A stretch of 64,000 bases of DNA from QNZT01 sp964573205 (lineage in GTDB: Bacteria > Campylobacterota > Campylobacteria > Campylobacterales > QNZT01). Below the pieces are notes generated by a model, which was given only the letters and a program-made list of their open reading frames with translations, made no database searches and had not been told where the DNA came from. This document shows positions 34,755-43,508 of this stretch, in pieces. How positions within the stretch are numbered: position 1 is the first letter of the stretch; every line of letters starts with the position of its first letter. Both the position numbers and the translations under genes were made by a program. Location of the stretch: contig CAZNIT010000022.1 in the NCBI GenBank assembly GCA_964573205.1, forward strand, positions 62,001-126,000, written 5' to 3'.

Positions 34755-35312
34755 CTATCTTAATTTTTTCAAAGCCTCTTTTATCAACTCTTCTGTAGTC
34801 TCACTATCACATAAAGAGAGGACTTTATCTATTTTATCTTTTTTAAATCCGAGACTCACAAGAGCCAAAGTCGCATCGTTTCTGCATTTCGCGTACGGAT
34901 CGTTTATTTGATTTTGCAAAGCGAAATCTCCAAGCTCCACCAAAAGCCTTTTCGCACTTTTTGGACCGATGCCGGGAACGGCTTTGATAGCGTTAACGTC
35001 CTGAGATATGACAGCTTTTGCAAAACTTTTCGGAGAAAACGTCGAACATACCGCAAGTGCGGTACCGGGTCCCACCCCCGTGATCTTAATAAGACGATCG
35101 AACATCAGTTTTTCATCTTTATCTACAAAGCCGTAAAGTTTCTGACTATCCTCTTTGAAAATTTGAGTAGTTTTTAACGATACCTTATTCTGCGAAATCG
35201 CGGCACTGGTATTTATAGATATATGAACAAGATACGTCAGACCGTTAGGGAGTTTCAAGTGTAAGAGAGTTGGTTCTTTATGAACGACTTCGCCTTCTAT
35301 CGCGATTATCAT
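34755..35312 (-). CDS. ruvA: Holliday junction helicase subunit RuvA
   Basis: A 185-aa RuvA: OB-fold domain I (MIIAIEGEVVHKEPTLLHLK), HhH motifs in domain II (ITGVGPGTALAVCS; AVPGIGPKSAKRLLVELGD) and a C-terminal RuvB-binding domain III (NDATLALVSLGFKKDKIDK). It binds four-way junctions with RuvB for branch migration. The 3' end (34755 to about 34860, domain III) shares the CpG-poor composition of ddl, so a recombination junction may lie inside this gene. Confidence 0.96.
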   Translation of the reverse strand: MIIAIEGEVVHKEPTLLHLKLPNGLTYLVHISINTSAAISQNKVSLKTTQIFKEDSQKLYGFVDKDEKLMFDRLIKITGVGPGTALAVCSTFSPKSFAKAVISQDVNAIKAVPGIGPKSAKRLLVELGDFALQNQINDPYAKCRNDATLALVSLGFKKDKIDKVLSLCDSETTEELIKEALKKLR

Positions 35313-35320
35313 TATGTCAA

Positions 35321-37237
35321 TTATCCTTTTTTTCGTTCAAGTATATACTTCCCATCCTCCATAGATTTTATCGTGATGACTTCGCTCATTTCACCGTCGG
35401 TGAATAGATGCGAAACTTCAACAGGCGGTTCGACTACTTTGAACTTTACTTCGTTGAACTCTTTCCAGACGGATCTATTTACCACTTTCGCATCGAATAC
35501 GGCGTTTACGAGTTCTCTTAAATCGGCCTCGAAAGATTCAAGCTGCATTTTATCATCTTTTAACTCTTTTAACAATAAATTATGCTCTTTAATGTTTGCT
35601 TGATTATCTTTTAGTTTATTTATCAAAGATGTCGGAACGGTAGCCTGTCTTTGTTTTAGATCCAAAATCGTCTCGTTGATCTGCTTGACGTTCTCTTTCT
35701 CGTTTTGTATTTTTCTTCTTAATATTTTTATCTTTTTAGTGGTCTCTTTTATCTTCTCTTTTTTATCTTTTATCTTCTCTTCGGCCTCTTCCACCTTCTG
35801 TTTGAAATCTTTCTGTGATTTCGGATCGATGATAAATTTATTTCCGTTGCCGTTTAGAAGTTCGATCTCGATATAGTGTGACGCATAAATCGTGGTGTTT
35901 GAGAGTACTTCTTTTAAATAGACATCTTTAGCAATGATTTCACCTCCGGATACTTTATCGACATATACGGTATTGGCTTCGACTCTTCCGTTTTCAAGAG
36001 TGGTGATTCGAACAACATCACCCTCCACCTCTCCTTTGTGCAAATTGATATCCACCTCTTTGGCGACGATTTTGGAACTTTGATGCGTCTGTCCGCCTAT
36101 TTCGACTTTATCGGCGATCACTTCGGCTCCGCTTCCCATATTTCCCGCGGTTTTGACTTCACTACTTACGACTCTAACGCCTTGGCCTATGGCATCGCTC
36201 AAAGAATCCTTCCCTTCGATATTTATCTTTATATCTTCTTCCCCGCTTGCGTCTATCGAGCCCGTGGATCTGAAACTCACTTCGTTCACCACCAACTCGT
36301 CTCTAATCTCGTAATGATTCTCCTTCTCGCTGTAAATAAATCCGCTCTTGTTCGCATAATAGTATATGACGTTCTCTTTCTCTTCAACTCTAAAATCCTC
36401 GTTTACTACTATATCCAGATTTTGAGAAAGATCGATTTTCTCAAACGCGATGATATTACTTTTGCAATCTCTACCAGCTCTTCCCTCTTTAGATTTTATG
36501 ACCTCTATCACCAACTCGTTCGCACGTACCGTATGCATGAAATCTCGTTCGGAATGATCTACTCTTTTTTCCCCCTCTTTGTCGTCATCTTTTTTATTCA
36601 TATAGTGTAAAATTATTTCACCGTTGTTTTGATGAATCGGCTCATATCCTTCACAGACCAAAATAGTATAATCTTTACTTATTTTTCCGTTAATCTGTAT
36701 ATCGGATATCATCGCTCTTATTTCCGATTTGGATTTCTCTTTCATAAATCCTATCAAAATCCCTAATCTCGCCTTTCTAACGTCAATTTGAGCCATCAAA
36801 TCTCCATAAAGCGAGTCGCTATATTCCACATTATCTTGAGCCGGTACTTTCATAATAATCTTCGTCAGCGTCTTATTCGCACCGAGCGAGATTTTAAACG
36901 GTAACTTTTTTCTCTTCTCTCGTTTAAAAATCTCGATCTTTATCTTCTGAGCTATTTCGATATTCGGATTTGTGAGATTCTCTACGGAAAAAAATCTCTC
37001 CTGCTCCAACGGTGTCAACTCTTGGTATTTAGGCGCATCCTTTTTTTTATAAAGCGTTTTATAGGCCAATATTTTAAAATCGAGCAATTTAGGATTTATA
37101 TTTTGTTTGTGCGCTACATTTTGCAGATCTTTGGCTACGTTATCACTATAAATCACCACATTTTGGAATTCGACCGCTTTTGCGACGTCACCCTCCGTAT
37201 GTGATGATGATGATTTAAATATATCCAACAAAGCCAC
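35321..37237 (-). CDS. FapA/DUF342 family protein
   Basis: A 638-aa cytoplasmic protein. The N-terminal part (about 1-130) carries a conserved lead-in. A DUF342 beta-helix core covers about 240-470 (ANKSGFIYSEKENHYEI, GSGAEVIADKVEIGGQTH, GRVEANTVYVDKVSGG). A long coiled coil spans about 480-590 (VEEAEEKIKDKKEKIK). The C-terminal globular tail ends ITIKSMEDGKYILERK. FapA-type proteins are linked to flagellar assembly or polymer organisation. From memory, the equivalent C. jejuni gene also lies next to ruvA and ddl. GTG start with AAGG; 8 bases before ruvA. Confidence 0.82.
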   Translation of the reverse strand: MALLDIFKSSSSHTEGDVAKAVEFQNVVIYSDNVAKDLQNVAHKQNINPKLLDFKILAYKTLYKKKDAPKYQELTPLEQERFFSVENLTNPNIEIAQKIKIEIFKREKRKKLPFKISLGANKTLTKIIMKVPAQDNVEYSDSLYGDLMAQIDVRKARLGILIGFMKEKSKSEIRAMISDIQINGKISKDYTILVCEGYEPIHQNNGEIILHYMNKKDDDKEGEKRVDHSERDFMHTVRANELVIEVIKSKEGRAGRDCKSNIIAFEKIDLSQNLDIVVNEDFRVEEKENVIYYYANKSGFIYSEKENHYEIRDELVVNEVSFRSTGSIDASGEEDIKINIEGKDSLSDAIGQGVRVVSSEVKTAGNMGSGAEVIADKVEIGGQTHQSSKIVAKEVDINLHKGEVEGDVVRITTLENGRVEANTVYVDKVSGGEIIAKDVYLKEVLSNTTIYASHYIEIELLNGNGNKFIIDPKSQKDFKQKVEEAEEKIKDKKEKIKETTKKIKILRRKIQNEKENVKQINETILDLKQRQATVPTSLINKLKDNQANIKEHNLLLKELKDDKMQLESFEADLRELVNAVFDAKVVNRSVWKEFNEVKFKVVEPPVEVSHLFTDGEMSEVITIKSMEDGKYILERKKG

Positions 37238-37309
37238 TTTTTACCTTTTTAGAGTATTATATTTTCTCTAAATCGGCACCGACGAAAAAAAATTTAATAA
37301 AAAATCAAA

Positions 37310-39298
37310 TTATTCTATTTTTGAGAGCACATTTTCTATATTTTCATCAATCGCGAAACATCTATCTATCTTACAAGCCGCAAATCCACTCTTTGAAATC
37401 GGCTTTTTTAAAACAAACGGATATTTTAGCGATTCGATTAATTTCATATTTTTCAGTAATGACTCCTTTTTTCCCTTTACAAGCACATATCCATGCAAAT
37501 ATCCCAGATATACTCTTGTAAGAGAGGCGTATGAGAAGGGATCTTCTTTCAGATCATCGGCAAATTTCGACAATTGCTCTTTGGCAAAATCGTACATATC
37601 ATGATTTTCAAAAATATTCGCCAAAATGAATTGATTTTCAAACATAACCGATAATGAACTGGCATATGACGAGTCATAAGCAACGGCTTTGCAGATAAAA
37701 GAGTCATCGGACATATACCAGTGCGAGCTTTTATAAAATTTCAAAACGGCTTTTGTATTTAAAGCTGACGCGATATCAAGATAGTACTTATTCAAAGTCA
37801 GATCGTAAGCCTCCAACAAAGCCGAAATCAAAAAAGAATAATCTTCGAGATAACCTTTGACGCTCGGCTTTTTTCCAAAAACCTTCTGATGATACAACTC
37901 GCCGTCAATATAGAGTTCATCCAAAAGTCTTTGAAGCGAAACTAAAGCTCGCTTAAGATATTTTCGATCCAAAACCCATGAATGAAGAAGCGCTTTTATA
38001 AAAAGCGCATTCCAGGAAGTTTGAATCTTCATGTCGATAAAAGGATAGTCGTTTCTCTTTCGAAGCCGTAAAAGTACTTTTCTAGCTTTATCCATCTTCT
38101 TGGGTTTAGAATCTCCTAAAATGTACGGATTGGTTTTAGATTCGAAATTTCCGTTTTTTGTTATACCCAAATATTTTAGCGCCTCTTTGGCTTCGCTTTG
38201 AGAAAAACCGCCGTCCTTTAACGCTTTTAATGAATCGAAATAATCAAAAAGAAAATATTTCCCCTCTTCACCGTCACTATCGGCATCGCTGGCGGAAAAG
38301 TAGAGTCCATCTTTTTCAAATCTGTCGTCGATATTTTCTATCGTCGAAACGGCCACCTCTTTGAAAAGTTCGTTTTTCGTTATTTTATATGCTTTCGTAT
38401 AGACATCCACCAACTCGGCATTCGTATATAACATCTTTTCAAAATGGGGTATCATCCACTCTCTATCCGTACTATATCTGTAAAAACCTCCCTCGATCTG
38501 ATCGTAAATACCGCCTTTGGCCATAGCTTCAAGAGTATCTTTTGCGATCTTAAGAGCTTTTTTATCGCCCTTGATCAGATAGATATCCAAAAGCGTACCC
38601 ATAATCGTAGCATAAGGAAATTTCGGTTCTTCGCCGATACCGTGATATTTTTTGTCGTAATTTTGCAATACGGTTCGCAAAAAGTGTTCATACAGCTCGT
38701 CGGATTTAAGATTCAACCTCTTATTATCCGCACTTTTTCGCGAAGCCCTCTTTAAATATCCCATTATAGAATCAGCGCTTTGGTTCACTTTTTCTCTTTG
38801 ATTTTTATATAACTGATACAGATATTGAGTGATGCCGAGCATCCCAACCCTGCCGTAACGATTCTTAAGCGGCAAATAAGTAGCACAATAAAAAGGCTTT
38901 TTATCGGGCGTCATAAAAACGTTTAAAGGCCATCCTCCGCTTCTTTTATTCAAAAGCGCATATACCTCTTGATAATACCGGTCTATATGGGGATACTCTT
39001 CTCGGTCAACCTTTATACAGACAAAATGTTCGTTCATATATTCGGCTAATTTAAGATTCTCAAAGGACTCTCTCTCCATCACATGACACCAGTGGCAAGT
39101 CGAGTAACCGATGGAGAGAAAAATCGGTTTATTCTCACTTTTTGCTTTTTCGAAAGCCTCGCGCGACCAAGGGTACCAATTTATCGGATTATGCGCATGC
39201 TGAAGCAGATACGGCGATTCCTCGTTTATGAGCTTGTTGGTGTATTGGTGTGCATTTGACATTGTTATCACTACTCCGAGAATAAGTTTTTTCAACAT
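37310..39298 (-). CDS. DUF255 thioredoxin-fold protein (YyaL/SSP411-like)
   Basis: A 662-aa protein. The N-terminal thioredoxin-like DUF255 domain has NPINWYPWSREAF, the redox motif STCHWCHVMERESF and REEYPHIDRYYQ. An (alpha/alpha)6-barrel resembling N-acylglucosamine 2-epimerase or six-hairpin glycosidases follows (GGIYDQIEGGFYRYSTDREW; HFEKMLYTNAELV; SASDADSDGEEGKYF). The function is poorly known, with a redox-linked hydrolase/isomerase or chaperone role suggested for relatives. The start ATG 39298 has a strong GAGGAG RBS. The first 20 residues are weakly hydrophobic, so export is possible but not clear. Confidence 0.88.
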   Translation of the reverse strand: MLKKLILGVVITMSNAHQYTNKLINEESPYLLQHAHNPINWYPWSREAFEKAKSENKPIFLSIGYSTCHWCHVMERESFENLKLAEYMNEHFVCIKVDREEYPHIDRYYQEVYALLNKRSGGWPLNVFMTPDKKPFYCATYLPLKNRYGRVGMLGITQYLYQLYKNQREKVNQSADSIMGYLKRASRKSADNKRLNLKSDELYEHFLRTVLQNYDKKYHGIGEEPKFPYATIMGTLLDIYLIKGDKKALKIAKDTLEAMAKGGIYDQIEGGFYRYSTDREWMIPHFEKMLYTNAELVDVYTKAYKITKNELFKEVAVSTIENIDDRFEKDGLYFSASDADSDGEEGKYFLFDYFDSLKALKDGGFSQSEAKEALKYLGITKNGNFESKTNPYILGDSKPKKMDKARKVLLRLRKRNDYPFIDMKIQTSWNALFIKALLHSWVLDRKYLKRALVSLQRLLDELYIDGELYHQKVFGKKPSVKGYLEDYSFLISALLEAYDLTLNKYYLDIASALNTKAVLKFYKSSHWYMSDDSFICKAVAYDSSYASSLSVMFENQFILANIFENHDMYDFAKEQLSKFADDLKEDPFSYASLTRVYLGYLHGYVLVKGKKESLLKNMKLIESLKYPFVLKKPISKSGFAACKIDRCFAIDENIENVLSKIE

Positions 39299-39356
39299 TT
39301 AAAACTCCTCGAAGCATTATAATAAAAATTCGTAAACGCTTAAAATCGCACTTGCG

Positions 39357-39812
39357 TTAAAATTCGTGACTTAACTCTTTTATCTTTTTCTCCAACAAAA
39401 CTATTATATTATCTTGATTTTTAAGAAGCTGCTTTTTTTCTCGAAGCTCTTTTAAAAGAAGCTCTTTATCGTGCTTTATCATTTGAAAATCTTTTTGAAT
39501 CTCTTTTATCAAATCTTCAAGCTCACCGTAATTACTCCTTAACCTTTGCAAGAGGTCACTTTTTTCCTTGATCTCTTTTTCTTTTTGAAGCAATATAGCG
39601 TCATTCTCGCTTTGAGTTCTTTGTAAAATTCTCAAATCGCTCTTTACCTTGATAATAGCTTCATTTTTCTCGTTTATGATATTGGTCATTTTCATTATCT
39701 TCTCTTCGTATTTCTCTTTAGCTTTCGCCCTCGCATAAAGATAGCCGATTAGATAACCAAATCCTCCCATAGCGACCAATACCAATACCAACTGTACAAT
39801 AAACTCTGTCAA
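39357..39812 (-). CDS. Membrane-anchored coiled-coil protein
   Basis: A 151-aa protein with one N-terminal transmembrane helix (FIVQLVLVLVAMGGFGYLIGYL) followed by an almost uninterrupted charged coiled coil (KEKYEEKIMKMTNII onward, with LLQRLRSNYGELEDLIKEI). It overlaps the OmpA-like gene by 4 bases (ATGA), so the two are translated together and probably work as a pair. No family name was recognised. It lacks the helices of MotA/ExbB/TolQ, so it is not a stator channel. Confidence 0.7.
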   Translation of the reverse strand: MTEFIVQLVLVLVAMGGFGYLIGYLYARAKAKEKYEEKIMKMTNIINEKNEAIIKVKSDLRILQRTQSENDAILLQKEKEIKEKSDLLQRLRSNYGELEDLIKEIQKDFQMIKHDKELLLKELREKKQLLKNQDNIIVLLEKKIKELSHEF

Positions 39813-40543
39813 TCTCCACTCCTTTTTCTTATTATTATTTCAACTCTTTTGTTACTTATATCGTTGACATCCTCGCAAATCGGATATCGATTCGCATAAC
39901 CGATACTTTCGATATTTAAAGATGGAATACTCTCTTGAAGATACTTAGAAGTAGCTTCCGCCATATCCGAGCTTATAAAAGGTGCCAAACCGCTTTGCGT
40001 ATGACCTTCGACTACGACCTTTATATTCTCTTTCAAAGGTCTTAAAAGAGATACGATCCTATCGAGAACTTTTTTATCTTCATCGTTAAGATACGATCGA
40101 TTTTGCAAAAGTGCATAAGAGTTCATTATCTCTTTAATCGATCTTTTTACCGAAGTAACGGGATCTGGTTTCTCTTTTTGTTCGGATGAAGGATCCTGTT
40201 TCAAAGAATGATCTTTTTTGGAAACGGTAACTTTTCGTAACTCTTCGTCAACTATCAAGAGGTCAGGTTTTTTTATACCTTTTTTTTCACGATCTTCATC
40301 AACGGCTTTTCGCAAATCTTCGTAAATCATATAGTCGCTCTGCTCGTTCAGACTTTGGGCGAGATCTTCAAGAGCGCTCTTTTGCATGACTATTTGATCG
40401 GATTTTATTGTTTGAAGTTCATAATCGCTTACGCTATAGTCGCACCATTGATTGTAAAATTCCTTTCCGAAAAAGAGCACGATAAATAAAATAAGCAAAC
40501 TTCCGCCGATGAATCCGAAAAAATGAATTTGTCTGCTTACCAT
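39809..40543 (-). CDS. OmpA-like peptidoglycan-binding membrane protein
   Basis: A 244-aa protein with an N-terminal transmembrane helix (FFGFIGGSLLILFIVLFFG), a periplasmic charged and coiled linker (about 45-150), and a C-terminal OmpA/MotB-like domain (about 155-240: LKENIKVVVEGHTQSG, SIGYANRYPICEDV, NKRVEIIIRKR). Such domains bind meso-DAP peptidoglycan. MotB itself would need a charged Asp in the TM helix and an adjacent MotA, neither of which is seen. It may tether the inner membrane to the wall together with the overlapping coiled-coil partner. Confidence 0.75.
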   Translation of the reverse strand: MVSRQIHFFGFIGGSLLILFIVLFFGKEFYNQWCDYSVSDYELQTIKSDQIVMQKSALEDLAQSLNEQSDYMIYEDLRKAVDEDREKKGIKKPDLLIVDEELRKVTVSKKDHSLKQDPSSEQKEKPDPVTSVKRSIKEIMNSYALLQNRSYLNDEDKKVLDRIVSLLRPLKENIKVVVEGHTQSGLAPFISSDMAEATSKYLQESIPSLNIESIGYANRYPICEDVNDISNKRVEIIIRKRSGD

Positions 40544-40713
40544 TTCCTACCTAACATGAAATAAATTGAATTTCGTATTATATAGCAAAATTATACTTTT
40601 TTTTACTAAAGTTATTTAAATTTAAACTGTTAATAATTTTTTTTAGGATGGCTAAATGTATCTTAAGTGGATAATAGATAAAATTACTAGTAACTAAATT
40701 TTAAGGAGTTTTT

Positions 40714-41046
40714 ATGGTACAGTTTGAAACTGAAGGATTCTTAACACAACTTGGCTACCCTACCAGCGAGGCGAACAAACGGAAATTAAAAAGCGTCATA
40801 AACAACACCGGCGGTTTCAACGAAATCGAAAAACACGTTATTCAACTAAACGACACCCTTAAAAGTTACCAATCTTACGTAACACTCTCCAACAACAAAG
40901 ATCTTTTAAAAATCAAAAAAGATATCGATTCGAAAATCACGGAAGAGAATGTTGATACGATTATCCAAAACTGGGCTCAAAAATACAAAGTTTCACTTAT
41001 CTATCAACCGCGAAACAACAGCTACTACATTACTGGAAAAGCTTAA
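40714..41046 (+). CDS. Small conserved-looking protein of unknown function
   Basis: A 110-aa soluble protein, mixed helical with two tight beta segments at the end (YKVSLIYQPRNNSYYITGK). It has a strong AAGGAG RBS and a solid hairpin terminator, so it is a monocistronic, probably well expressed gene. Basic and Asn-rich (MVQFETEGFLTQLGY start). No known domain was recognised. The 170 bases upstream are A+T-rich with possible -10 boxes (GATAATAGAT) but no clear promoter. Confidence 0.7.
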   Translation: MVQFETEGFLTQLGYPTSEANKRKLKSVINNTGGFNEIEKHVIQLNDTLKSYQSYVTLSNNKDLLKIKKDIDSKITEENVDTIIQNWAQKYKVSLIYQPRNNSYYITGKA

Positions 41047-41060
41047 AAAATCCGCAAAAG

Positions 41061-41088
41061 AGAGAGAGCGTTTGGGCTCTCTCTTTTG
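41061..41088 (+). terminator. Rho-independent terminator after the 110-aa gene
   Basis: AGAGAGAGC pairs with GCTCTCTCT around GTTTGG, followed by TTTG, 14 bases past the stop. The AG repeat allows slipped pairing. It is a classical intrinsic terminator. Confidence 0.8.
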
Positions 41089-41160
41089 TATCGAAACTAC
41101 TCAGCCTATATTTTTTTTTACTTTTAGATCAGATAACAGCCAAATAGTAACTTTTTTTTG

Positions 41161-41166
41161 TATAAT
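41161..41166 (+). promoter_or_regulatory. -10 element upstream of the CYTH/CHAD-like gene
   Basis: TATAAT is preceded by a T-rich tract (TTTTTTTG), 21 bases before the ATG at 41188. The GGAG RBS sits between. Confidence 0.6.
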
Positions 41167-41187
41167 AGTCCGATATAGGAGTCTTTT

Positions 41188-42624
41188 ATGCAAAAAAGTG
41201 AGAAAAAGTTTCTACTAACGGATAATATTAAATCTCTAATAAACGATCTCGAAAGCGAAGTTACGGAGTATCACATCTTTTTTACTAAAATCAAACTCTG
41301 TAAGGAGATCAAATATCAAAAAAAAGATAAAAAATATTCAAAAACGGTTAGAAGAGGCGTTGGTTACGCACAAAGAAAAAAACTCTTCACAATAGATAAA
41401 AAAGAGTTCCGGTCGGCGAAAAAAAAACGTATCGCCAAAGAGTTATCGATAAAAAAATATAAGATCACCCTAGACGGATGCAGACTATCATTTAGCGTTT
41501 ATACGGGCGATCTAAACGGCTTATATATACTGACGATTCCAAAACAATGCTACGACAAATCCAACTCGATTTTGCAAAACGAGGCGATAAAAGACCTAAT
41601 AGACAGGGAAATCACGAACGATCCCAGATACGAAAACAGACATTTAGCGCTTCTTGGTGATCCGCTCAAACACCCGTACAATATCTACGCCGTGTTTAAA
41701 GATATTGAAAATTCCCGCATAAAATCGATAAGAAAAGTACTTTTCAAAGAGATGAAAACGGCTGAAAGCGTAAGAATTATGCTCTATTACCTATTAAAAG
41801 AGATCGAAAAATCTATAAAAGCTCTCACAAAAGATCCCGATGATGAAAAAGAGTTGAAATCTTATAGAAAAAATCTCAAGTTGAGTAAATTCATCCTATC
41901 CGAGTATATGAATATCTTCGAAGAGAGGCTATACCATAAGATTTTTTTACATCTGAACAACCTACTCAAATTGACCAAAACACAAAAAGATCTTCAGCTT
42001 ATACATAAAAAATTTAAACAGATCAACGAAAAGTTAAACAGTGATTATTTAAAAATGCTTTTAGAAAACTTATCACAAAAGATTACCGATGAAAATGTCA
42101 AAATATCGAAATATTTCAGAACCAGAGAGTATGCGATCATTCATAGACAATATGAACTTTTCATCAAAGAGAATAATCGATCCTACCTTTCGTACGACGC
42201 TCAAATCTCCATCGGATACAGTTCAACGATGAAATTCAAGTCGATATTCGAAAAATTGAAAAATATGTGCAACAAATACGATAGTTGTAACGACGATAAA
42301 AGCTATGAAAAGATGGAGAAATCCTTTTTCAGATTCGAACAATTTATCTACTCTTTCGAAGAGGTTATTGAGATAAATTCTCTAAAAAAGATTCACAAAC
42401 ATAGCAAAAAACTTTATAAGATGTTAAAAAAATGCCATAAACTCAGTAAGACATTCTTGATCATAAAGATGCTTGAAGATCAAAAGGATCAAATATCCGA
42501 AGATGAAAGAGAGATACTAAAGAGAGTAAAATCCGACTTCTCGAAAAAGAAAAAAAGATTGGACGAGAAAATAGCTAAAGAACTTCAAGAATTTGCCTCT
42601 TTGAAAAAAGGTGAATCTTCATAA
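41188..42624 (+). CDS. CYTH/CHAD-like protein
   Basis: A 478-aa very basic protein. The N-terminal about 150 residues start EKKFLL and contain spaced basic/acidic strands (YHIFFTKIKLCKEIKYQ, KELSIKKYKITLDGCRLSF), as in CYTH triphosphate-tunnel domains beginning with an ExExK-like motif. About 195-470 is an all-helical region resembling CHAD, with Lys/Arg/His-rich helices (SVRIMLYYLLKEIEKS; KKIHKHSKKLYKMLKKCHK). CHAD domains bind inorganic polyphosphate. The CYTH part appears degenerate, so triphosphatase activity is uncertain. This is a remote-similarity call. Confidence 0.55.
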   Translation: MQKSEKKFLLTDNIKSLINDLESEVTEYHIFFTKIKLCKEIKYQKKDKKYSKTVRRGVGYAQRKKLFTIDKKEFRSAKKKRIAKELSIKKYKITLDGCRLSFSVYTGDLNGLYILTIPKQCYDKSNSILQNEAIKDLIDREITNDPRYENRHLALLGDPLKHPYNIYAVFKDIENSRIKSIRKVLFKEMKTAESVRIMLYYLLKEIEKSIKALTKDPDDEKELKSYRKNLKLSKFILSEYMNIFEERLYHKIFLHLNNLLKLTKTQKDLQLIHKKFKQINEKLNSDYLKMLLENLSQKITDENVKISKYFRTREYAIIHRQYELFIKENNRSYLSYDAQISIGYSSTMKFKSIFEKLKNMCNKYDSCNDDKSYEKMEKSFFRFEQFIYSFEEVIEINSLKKIHKHSKKLYKMLKKCHKLSKTFLIIKMLEDQKDQISEDEREILKRVKSDFSKKKKRLDEKIAKELQEFASLKKGESS

Positions 42625-42681
42625 AAATCATAGAACGATAGATGATTTCATATATTATATAACTTTGTAAAGAATTTTTGA

Positions 42682-42687
42682 TATAAT
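42682..42687 (+). promoter_or_regulatory. -10 element upstream of the M48 protease gene
   Basis: TATAAT in TTTTTGATATAATCAATTT, 39 bases before the ATG at 42727. Its context matches the putative tamA promoter at 7092. Confidence 0.55.
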
Positions 42688-42726
42688 CAATTTTTATCCG
42701 ATTTAAGATTTTGTAAAGGAGGTACT

Positions 42727-43491
42727 ATGTCAAAATCTTTACAGCTTCTATTTGGTCTATTTTTGTCGATTTTTTTACTCTCTTGCTCGAAGACGCCTTA
42801 CACTCATAGAAATCAAGTTGTCATATTTTCACCCCAGCAAGAACTTCAGATGGGTTATCAGTCGGCAAAAGAGATTCTTCAAAAAGAGCGAGTCAGCAAC
42901 GATCCGAGACTAAATGCCGTAGTTAAAAAAGTGGGTATGAAAATAGCCAAAGCCGCCGCACAGCCGGGATATAAATGGCAATTTTTCGTTATAGATAAAG
43001 ATATCCCAAACGCTTTTTGTCTGCCCGGAGGAAAAGTCTTTGTCTATTCCGGACTCTTTCGTGCGGTGGCGAACGAAGATCAATTAGCTACCGTTATAGG
43101 CCATGAAGTAGCTCACGCCATCGCTAGACACGGAGCCGAAAGAATGAGTATGATACAGCTTGGACGTATGGGTAAACAGATCGCGGCGGGAGCGATAGGA
43201 GGCGGTAAGTACGCAGGAATTATCAATCAAGCTTACGGTGCCGGAGAAACATTCGGGATGGTGCTTCCCTTTAGTAGAAAATTCGAATACGAAGCGGATG
43301 AAATTGGACTATACCTTATGACAAAAGCCGGATACGATCCCAAAGAAGCTCTGAAATTTTGGCAAAACATGATAAGGCTTACACAAAATAGTAAAAAACC
43401 GCCGGAGTTTCTCTCTACGCATCCGGCAGACGCCAACAGAATCCGTAAAATAAAGAAGCTAATTCCCAAAGCTTTGAAATATTATAGATAA
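42727..43491 (+). CDS. M48-family periplasmic metallopeptidase lipoprotein
   Basis: A 254-aa protein. The lipoprotein signal (LQLLFGLFLSIFLLSC) is followed by an M48 domain with zinc motif HEVAH (H126, E127, H130), third ligand region FEYEADEIGLYL, and the typical NAFCLPGGKVFVYSGL. BepA/LoiP-type enzymes degrade misassembled outer-membrane proteins. AAAGGAGGT is an ideal RBS. ubiE follows 17 bases later and is likely co-transcribed. Confidence 0.93.
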   Translation: MSKSLQLLFGLFLSIFLLSCSKTPYTHRNQVVIFSPQQELQMGYQSAKEILQKERVSNDPRLNAVVKKVGMKIAKAAAQPGYKWQFFVIDKDIPNAFCLPGGKVFVYSGLFRAVANEDQLATVIGHEVAHAIARHGAERMSMIQLGRMGKQIAAGAIGGGKYAGIINQAYGAGETFGMVLPFSRKFEYEADEIGLYLMTKAGYDPKEALKFWQNMIRLTQNSKKPPEFLSTHPADANRIRKIKKLIPKALKYYR

Positions 43492-43508
43492 CGAAGGAAG
43501 GAAAAAGA

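Noticed and set aside
39357..40543. Zorya-like anti-phage or MotAB stator pair
   Set aside because: The OmpA-domain protein lacks the membrane Asp of MotB, the partner has one TM and no MotA/ExbB fold, and no ZorC/D/E helicase is nearby.
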